Origin: a virus
Virus record (IMG/VR): IMGVR_UViG_3300037042_002125
Span: 158,079 to 222,078 of that record
Strand: one strand, 5' to 3'
DNA: 64,000 bases
This document shows positions 59,334 to 64,000 of this stretch, piece after piece (the first letter of the stretch is position 1; each line of letters opens with the position of its first letter). A model generated the notes under the pieces. The model was not told the DNA's origin. It was given only the letters and a program-made list of their open reading frames with translations, and did no database searches. Both the position numbers and the translations under genes were made by a program.

Positions 59334-62300
59334 TCACGCTCCTTCTAGCACACGCACGCGTTCTGTGAGCGCCTCTACGCTGGTAGTCAAAGCGTCATTC
59401 TTTTCTGCCAGTTCCTGAATGGCTTTCACCATCACTGGCAAGAGCTTACCAGGTGCTGCTTCGTATCTTGATTCGTCCTCGTTGGAGATCACAAGTTCAA
59501 GCCAGTCACGGACCTGATGGTAATCCATCGCTTGCTTGAGTTCCTGGGCAATAAATCCAGCGTACCCCTGACCAACTTTTGATCCGTCACGCATATTCCA
59601 TGTGAATTTCACTGGACGGATTTGCCGAATGAAATCAAGACCTAGTGGAATGTCCTGAATGTCTTTCTTGTCACGGGCATCAGATAGTGCAGTGATACTG
59701 GTTACCTGAGCACGGATGGTTGCTATGCTTGCGTTACCAAGAGTAATAGTATTAGAGCAAGCCGCTGCTAATGCCTGTGAGTTAAATCCTATTAGGATAT
59801 TATTTGATCCCCCGTTAACGGTGTATCCGGAACAGCAACCAATAGCTATGTTATTGCTGCCGGTGGTGTTGCCGTAGAGCGCCAAGTACCCTTGGGCGGT
59901 GTTATTACTGCCGGTGGTGTTGGAGTAGAGCGCCTGTTGTCCCTGGGCGAAGTTATTACTGCCGGTGGTATTGTAGAAGAGCGCCTGTTGTCCCTGGGCG
60001 AAGTTATTATTGCCAGTAGTGTTGAATATGAGCGCCAAGTACCCCGAGGCGATGTTATTACTGCCGGTGTTGGAGTAGAGCGCCTGTTGTCCCTGGGCGA
60101 AGTTATTATTGCCGGTGGTGTTGGAGGTGAGCGCCAAGTACCCTTGGGCGAAGTTATTACAACCGGTGGTATTGGAGCTGAGCGCCAAGTACCCTTGGGC
60201 GAAGTTATTGTTGCCGGTGGTGTTGAAGTAGAGCGCCTGGTATCCTATTGCGGTGTTATTACTGCCGGTGGTGTTGCCGTAGAGCGCATGGTTTCCTTGG
60301 GCGAAGTTATTACTGCCGTAGGTGTTGCTGTAAAGTGCAGCTTGTCCCTGGGCGGTGTTATTACTGCCGGTGGTGTTGGAGGTGAGCGCCTGGTATCCTA
60401 TTGCGGTGTTATTACTGCCGGTGGTGTTGGAGTAGAGCGCCTGTTGTCCCTGGGCGAAGTTATTATTGCCGGTGGTGTTGTTGCTATAGAGTGCCTTGTA
60501 TCCCTGGGCGAAGTTATTACAACCGGTGGTGTTACCGTAGAGCGCCCAGTACCCTTGGGCGAAGTTATTACGGCCGGTGGTGTTGGAGGTGAGCGCCAAG
60601 TACCCTTGGGCGAAGTTATTACCGCCGGTGGTGTTGCAGTAGAGCGCCTGTTGTCCCTGGGCGAAGTTATTATTGCCGGTGGTGTTGCTGCTATAGAGTG
60701 CCTTGTATCCCTGGGCGAAGTTATTACTGCCGGTGGTGTTGCCGTAGAGCGCCAAGTATCCTATGGCGGTGTTATTATTACCGTAGGTATTTGAGTAGAG
60801 CGCCGAGTATCCTATGGCGGTGTTATTACGGCCGGTGGTGTTGCAGTAGAGCGCCCTGCATCCTTGGGCGGTGTTATCATTACCAGTAGTATTGCCGTAG
60901 AGCGCCCTGTATCCTATGGCGGTGTTATTACAACCGGTGGTATTGGAGCGGAGCGCCTGTGGTCCCTGGGCGAAGTTATTACTGCCGGTGGTGTTGCTGT
61001 AAAGTGCCCCGCATCCTTGGGCGGTGTTATGGCTGCCGGTGGTGTTACCGTAGAGTGCCTTGTATCCTTGGGCGAAGTTATTACTGCCGGTGGTGTTCTT
61101 GCGGAGCGCCAGTGGTCCTATGGCGGTGTTATTATTACCGGTGGTGTTGCATTGGAGCGCCTTGCATCCTTGGGCGGTGTTACTACAACCGGTGGTATTG
61201 TAGAAGAGCGCCTGGTATCCTTGGGCGAAGTTATTACAACCGGTGGTGTTACCGTAGAGCGCCTGATATCCTTGGGCGAAGTTATTGTTGCCGTAGGTGT
61301 TGAAGTAGAGCGCCTTACTTCCCTGGGCGGTGTTATTACAACCGGTGGTATTGGAGCGGAGCGCCGAGTATCCTTGGGCGAAGTTAGTACTGCCGGTGGT
61401 GTTGGAGCGGAGCGCCGAGTATCCTTGGGCGAAGTTATTACAGCCAGAGGTGTTGCCGTAGAGCGCCCTGCATCCTATGGCGGTGTTATGGTTGCCGGTG
61501 GTGCTGTAAAGTGCCCCGTATCCTTGGGCGAAGTTACCACAGCCGGTGGTGTTCTTACATAGAGCACCGATACCAACTGCAAAGTTATTAGCGCCCGTAG
61601 TATTACTAGCCAATGCGCCAGTCCCGATACCAAGGTTGTTGTAAGTCGGGGTTAGTGAGGCGCCGCCTACCGAAGCGCCATTGACTGTTAATGCTCCGGC
61701 ACCAGTTACCTGTAGGCAGTTAGTACCTGCTTTAAGGTAGATAGTGTTAACCAGACCGGCAGTCCCTACATAAGAGCCTATGATAGTGTTGTCAACACCT
61801 GTGGTTATGCTCTTACCAGCATCAGCACCAATAGCGATGTTGTTACCTGCATTGTTCGATGCGTATAGGGCACAGCAACCGATACCAATGTTGTTGGAAC
61901 CAGTAGTATTGCTGTATAGTGCCTTGTATCCTTGGGCGGTGTTATTATTACCGGTGGTGTTGCATTGGAGCGCCTTGCATCCTTGGGCGGTGTTATTACT
62001 GCCGGTGGTGTTGGAGAGGAGCGCCAAGTATCCTATTGCGGTGTTATTACAACCGGTGGTGTTACCGTAGAGCGCCCTGTATCCTTGGGCGAAGTTATTA
62101 CAGCCAGTAGTGTTGAATAAGAGCGCCTTGCATCCTATGGCGGTGTTATTACTGCCGGTGGTGTTACCGTAGAGCGCCTTGCATCCTTGGGCGGTGTTAT
62201 TATTGCCGGTGGTGTTCTTGTAGAGCGCCTTACTTCCCTGGGCGGTGTTATTATTGCCGGTGGTGTTGCCGTAGAGCGCCTTGCATCCTTGGGCGGTGTT

Positions 62301-62720
62301 ATTATTGCCGGTGGTGTTGCCGTAGAGCGCCTGTTGTCCTATGGCGGTGTTATTACAACCGGTGGTGTTGGAGTAGAGCACCAAGTCTCCTATGGCGGTG
62401 TTATTACTGCCGTAGGTGTTCTTGTAGAGCGCCCAGTAGCCTTGGGCGAAGTTATTACAGCCAGAGGTGTTGCCGTAGAGCGCCGAGTGTCCTTGGGCGA
62501 AGTTACCACAGCCGGTGGTGTTCTTACATAGAGCACCGATACCAACTGCAAAGTTATTCGTGCCAGTAGTGTTACTAGCCAGTGAACCAGTGCCAATTGC
62601 CATGTTGTTGGTTCCGGTGCTAGTTGTCAAGCCAGCACCTACACCAAGGGCCAATTCACCACGTGCGTTCGCATTTGTATCAGGGATGATTGTACATCCA
62701 TTTATCTTGATAGCCATCAT
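59334..62720 (-). CDS. Giant repeat-built tail fibre with S74 chaperone
   Basis: About 1128 residues from ATG 62720 (AAAGGA upstream). About 50 copies of a 17-residue unit, ALYGNTTGNNNTAQGCK and variants, build two beta-roll modules separated by a linker ('LTVNGASVGGASLTPTYNN'); the first repeats of both modules are near-identical. The S74 region follows: 'LSDARDKKDIQDIPLGLDF', 'IRPVKFTWNMRDGSKVG', 'GFIAQELKQA', ending in a coiled coil 'TERVRVLEGA'. S74 chaperones trimerise and self-cleave. Variable residues cluster at fixed repeat positions (after TTG and after QG). Confidence 0.88.
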   Translation of the reverse strand: MMAIKINGCTIIPDTNANARGELALGVGAGLTTSTGTNNMAIGTGSLASNTTGTNNFAVGIGALCKNTTGCGNFAQGHSALYGNTSGCNNFAQGYWALYKNTYGSNNTAIGDLVLYSNTTGCNNTAIGQQALYGNTTGNNNTAQGCKALYGNTTGNNNTAQGSKALYKNTTGNNNTAQGCKALYGNTTGSNNTAIGCKALLFNTTGCNNFAQGYRALYGNTTGCNNTAIGYLALLSNTTGSNNTAQGCKALQCNTTGNNNTAQGYKALYSNTTGSNNIGIGCCALYASNNAGNNIAIGADAGKSITTGVDNTIIGSYVGTAGLVNTIYLKAGTNCLQVTGAGALTVNGASVGGASLTPTYNNLGIGTGALASNTTGANNFAVGIGALCKNTTGCGNFAQGYGALYSTTGNHNTAIGCRALYGNTSGCNNFAQGYSALRSNTTGSTNFAQGYSALRSNTTGCNNTAQGSKALYFNTYGNNNFAQGYQALYGNTTGCNNFAQGYQALFYNTTGCSNTAQGCKALQCNTTGNNNTAIGPLALRKNTTGSNNFAQGYKALYGNTTGSHNTAQGCGALYSNTTGSNNFAQGPQALRSNTTGCNNTAIGYRALYGNTTGNDNTAQGCRALYCNTTGRNNTAIGYSALYSNTYGNNNTAIGYLALYGNTTGSNNFAQGYKALYSSNTTGNNNFAQGQQALYCNTTGGNNFAQGYLALTSNTTGRNNFAQGYWALYGNTTGCNNFAQGYKALYSNNTTGNNNFAQGQQALYSNTTGSNNTAIGYQALTSNTTGSNNTAQGQAALYSNTYGSNNFAQGNHALYGNTTGSNNTAIGYQALYFNTTGNNNFAQGYLALSSNTTGCNNFAQGYLALTSNTTGNNNFAQGQQALYSNTGSNNIASGYLALIFNTTGNNNFAQGQQALFYNTTGSNNFAQGQQALYSNTTGSNNTAQGYLALYGNTTGSNNIAIGCCSGYTVNGGSNNILIGFNSQALAAACSNTITLGNASIATIRAQVTSITALSDARDKKDIQDIPLGLDFIRQIRPVKFTWNMRDGSKVGQGYAGFIAQELKQAMDYHQVRDWLELVISNEDESRYEAAPGKLLPVMVKAIQELAEKNDALTTSVEALTERVRVLEGA
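59849..62560 (-). repeat. Long array of 51-bp repeats encoding the fibre shaft
   Basis: About 50 tandem 51-base units encode the 17-residue shaft repeat; a few units lack or gain a residue or two (for example ALYSTTG and ALYSSNTTG). Two modules begin with the same stretch (around 61545-61620 and 62510-62590). Confidence 0.85.
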
Positions 62721-62740
62721 CGTTCCTTTCAAGAACTCGG

Positions 62741-62749
62741 TTATTTAGA
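62741..62749 (-). promoter_or_regulatory. Variant promoter word TCTAAATAA ahead of the giant fibre
   Basis: On the - strand TCTAAATAA, one base different from TGTAAATAA, lies 20 bases upstream of the fibre start at 62720. Confidence 0.3.
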
Positions 62750-62791
62750 TTGTCGAATGAAATTAGATTGAATTAGTTTTGAAATTTTAGT

Positions 62792-62850
62792 TCAAGTCTC
62801 TTCCAATATTCTTACTCTATCTGAAAGCACCCTGAGATTTAGTAATAAAG
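62792..62850 (-). pseudogene. Fragment of an S74-type coiled-coil tail end
   Basis: Between the glycine-rich gene and the giant fibre gene a - strand frame reads NSLLLNLRVLSDRVRILEET followed by stop, very like the last residues of the giant fibre (ALTERVRVLEGA). It has no start codon of its own and lies in the +1 frame directly after the glycine-rich gene stop (62856). It looks like the leftover end of a replaced fibre gene. Confidence 0.55.
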
Positions 62851-62855
62851 AGTTC

Positions 62856-64000
62856 CTAGAAAGTAATGGAGCCGTTGCCGGTCCATGTATAGATGCGATA
62901 ACCACCTGCTACTGTGATAGTAGGAGAGCCCGTAGTTGCGGCAGCGTCTGCATAACTGTCTGCATAACGGATGACTACTATTCCAGAGCCACCTAACGAA
63001 GATGTATTAGAGCTGCCATCGCCTCCACCTCCGCCACCAGTATTTACTACTCCGTTCTCAGGAATGCTGCCGCTGCCGGCACCTGAACTTGAGCCGCCGC
63101 CACCTGAACCTCCTGATACTGTAGGTCCGTGATAATTACCACCAGCACCACCACCGGCATAATAAGTTTGAATTCCGGATATAGAGGATTGTAGACCACC
63201 GCCCGGATAACGACCGTATGCTGCTCCACCGGCTCCGCCGCCACCACCGGCTGAAGGACTGGACGTATTGCCACCCGAAAATCCTTGGCCGGACGTTCCA
63301 GTGCCAGCAGTTCCGTCAGGCGCAGACCCGCCACCGCCAGACCCACCAGATGCTCCTACTCTAACAACATCGACGATTCCGCCTCGCCCACCCCCTAGTG
63401 ATGTTATTGAGTGGAAAATTGAAGACAATCCAGATGCTTGTGCGACGCCGCCAGCGCCAACAGTTACGGGATAAGTTGTGCCGCTTGAGATTGCAAGTCC
63501 GGTGCCCGACCTAAATCCACCGCCACCACCGCCGCCTCCGCCACCATTGCCGTATCCAATGTTATTGCCACCACTACCACCACCAGCAACTACTAGATAT
63601 TCAACCGTACTCGTAGCAACCATAAGAGCGACATATAAACTAAAACTCCTATCGGTGACTTGATTTTGACCATCAGTTGCACGAATCACAAAGCTATATG
63701 TAGTTGAACTACTCAAGGTCGGGGCAATGCCTGATATAACGCCGGTGCTACTACTTAGTGAAACACCACTTGGCAATACTCCGGAATACAAGCTATACGT
63801 AACTGGTGCATCACCTGTTGCTGCAACAGTAATATTAACGCTATGTGAAACCGTAGCGGTGCCTAAACTCCCTGCTGCCGTTGTCCAAGCGGGTATACCG
63901 CTGTACGAGATACCCGGAACTGCGATGGCCGTTGCACCGTCTGTATTGACAAGGTAGACCGGGTACGTTCCAGCGGCCACGGCTGGTGCAGTGAAGGTGA
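62856..64000 (-). CDS. Glycine-rich adhesin with Ig-like domain (5' partial)
   Basis: The frame is open to the right edge of the window, so the start lies beyond 64000. Visible order: an IPT/Ig-type end (TYPVYLVNTDG), a putative Ig domain (He_PIG-like: 'YSLYSGVLPSGVSLSSSTG', 'YSFVIRATDGQ'), then about 210 residues with poly-Gly runs (up to ten Gly) between short aromatic segments, and a C-terminus 'YRIYTWTGNGSITF'. Glycine-rich motifs of this sort form receptor-binding tips in phage adhesins (as in T-even gp38). Probably a tail fibre tip or adhesin. Confidence 0.75.
   Translation of the reverse strand, partial: TFTAPAVAAGTYPVYLVNTDGATAIAVPGISYSGIPAWTTAAGSLGTATVSHSVNITVAATGDAPVTYSLYSGVLPSGVSLSSSTGVISGIAPTLSSSTTYSFVIRATDGQNQVTDRSFSLYVALMVATSTVEYLVVAGGGSGGNNIGYGNGGGGGGGGGGFRSGTGLAISSGTTYPVTVGAGGVAQASGLSSIFHSITSLGGGRGGIVDVVRVGASGGSGGGGSAPDGTAGTGTSGQGFSGGNTSSPSAGGGGGAGGAAYGRYPGGGLQSSISGIQTYYAGGGAGGNYHGPTVSGGSGGGGSSSGAGSGSIPENGVVNTGGGGGGDGSSNTSSLGGSGIVVIRYADSYADAAATTGSPTITVAGGYRIYTWTGNGSITF

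Noticed and set aside
59892-62531. Long open frames on the + strand opposite the giant fibre (GGVI/GEVITAGG repeats)
   Set aside because: They are mirror images of the 51-bp repeats of the - strand fibre gene, lack start signals, and have no independent support.
1-64000. CRISPR array, integrase, attachment sites, origin
   Set aside because: The only regular repeats are coding (fibre, collagen, SSB tail) or the 25-bp duplication. No spacer pattern, integrase or clear origin was seen.

Overview
This window looks like part of the genome of a large tailed double-stranded DNA bacteriophage (Caudoviricetes, probably a myovirus-like 'jumbo' phage). It carries a terminase and portal, a near-complete private replication and recombination set, two S74-type tail fibres, very tight gene packing with ATGA/GTGA stop-start overlaps, no rRNA or tRNA that I can recognise, and no integrase. 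The host cannot be read from the sequence; Shine-Dalgarno sites and the surface-glycan-like genes fit a bacterial, probably Gram-negative, host.

Layout. (1) 1-25880, all on the + strand: small unknown genes, a SWIM zinc-finger protein, a divergent sigma-like protein, a sliding clamp, a UvsW-like SF2 helicase, a possible helicase loader, a DnaB-like helicase, a terminase large subunit interrupted by a LAGLIDADG intein, portal, a possible ADP-ribosyltransferase, NAD-dependent DNA ligase, a YiiX-like hydrolase, a tail fibre with S74 chaperone, small membrane proteins, a collagen-like protein, a SprT-like protease and a type IB topoisomerase. (2) 25903-25937: bidirectional terminator where the two gene fields converge. 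(3) 25955-29606, - strand: a 7-deazaguanine operon (queD, dUTPase, queE, folE) with three small genes at its end. (4) 29633-30904: a PD-(D/E)XK homing-endonuclease-like gene on the + strand and a gene-free stretch with a candidate structured RNA. (5) 30909-41220, - strand: holin-like, MmcB-like, Ig-domain protein, SbcC, clamp loader, methyltransferase, SbcD, RecA-like recombinase and a nucleotide-sugar dehydrogenase, interrupted by one + strand orphan gene. (6) 41216-49437, - strand: a DUF2264 protein, glycosyltransferase, a single-stranded-DNA-binding protein with an extraordinary charge-block tail, a P-loop kinase and a family A DNA polymerase. (7) 49433-59314, - strand: a tightly coupled 14-gene operon of APS kinases, two sulfotransferases, a NodU-type carbamoyltransferase, glycosyltransferases, methyltransferases, a cysteine-cluster protein and two small membrane proteins. 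(8) 59334-64000, - strand: a giant repeat-built tail fibre with S74 domain, a fragment of another S74-type tail end, and a glycine-rich adhesin that runs off the window.

How it fits together. The clamp, clamp loader, polymerase, helicase, possible loader, SSB, ligase, RecA-like, SbcCD, topoisomerase and terminase form an independent DNA replication, repair and packaging system. A T4-late-like promoter word, TGTAAATA(A/C), recurs in the correct orientation ahead of genes or operons, four times built into the stop codon of the preceding gene. Together with a sigma-like protein and a sliding clamp this suggests a T4-style late transcription circuit. A second word, TAATTTWAT, sits 20-55 bases upstream of several other starts. 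The most unusual system is region 7, which appears to make and transfer activated sulfate and to carbamoylate, methylate and glycosylate an unknown acceptor.
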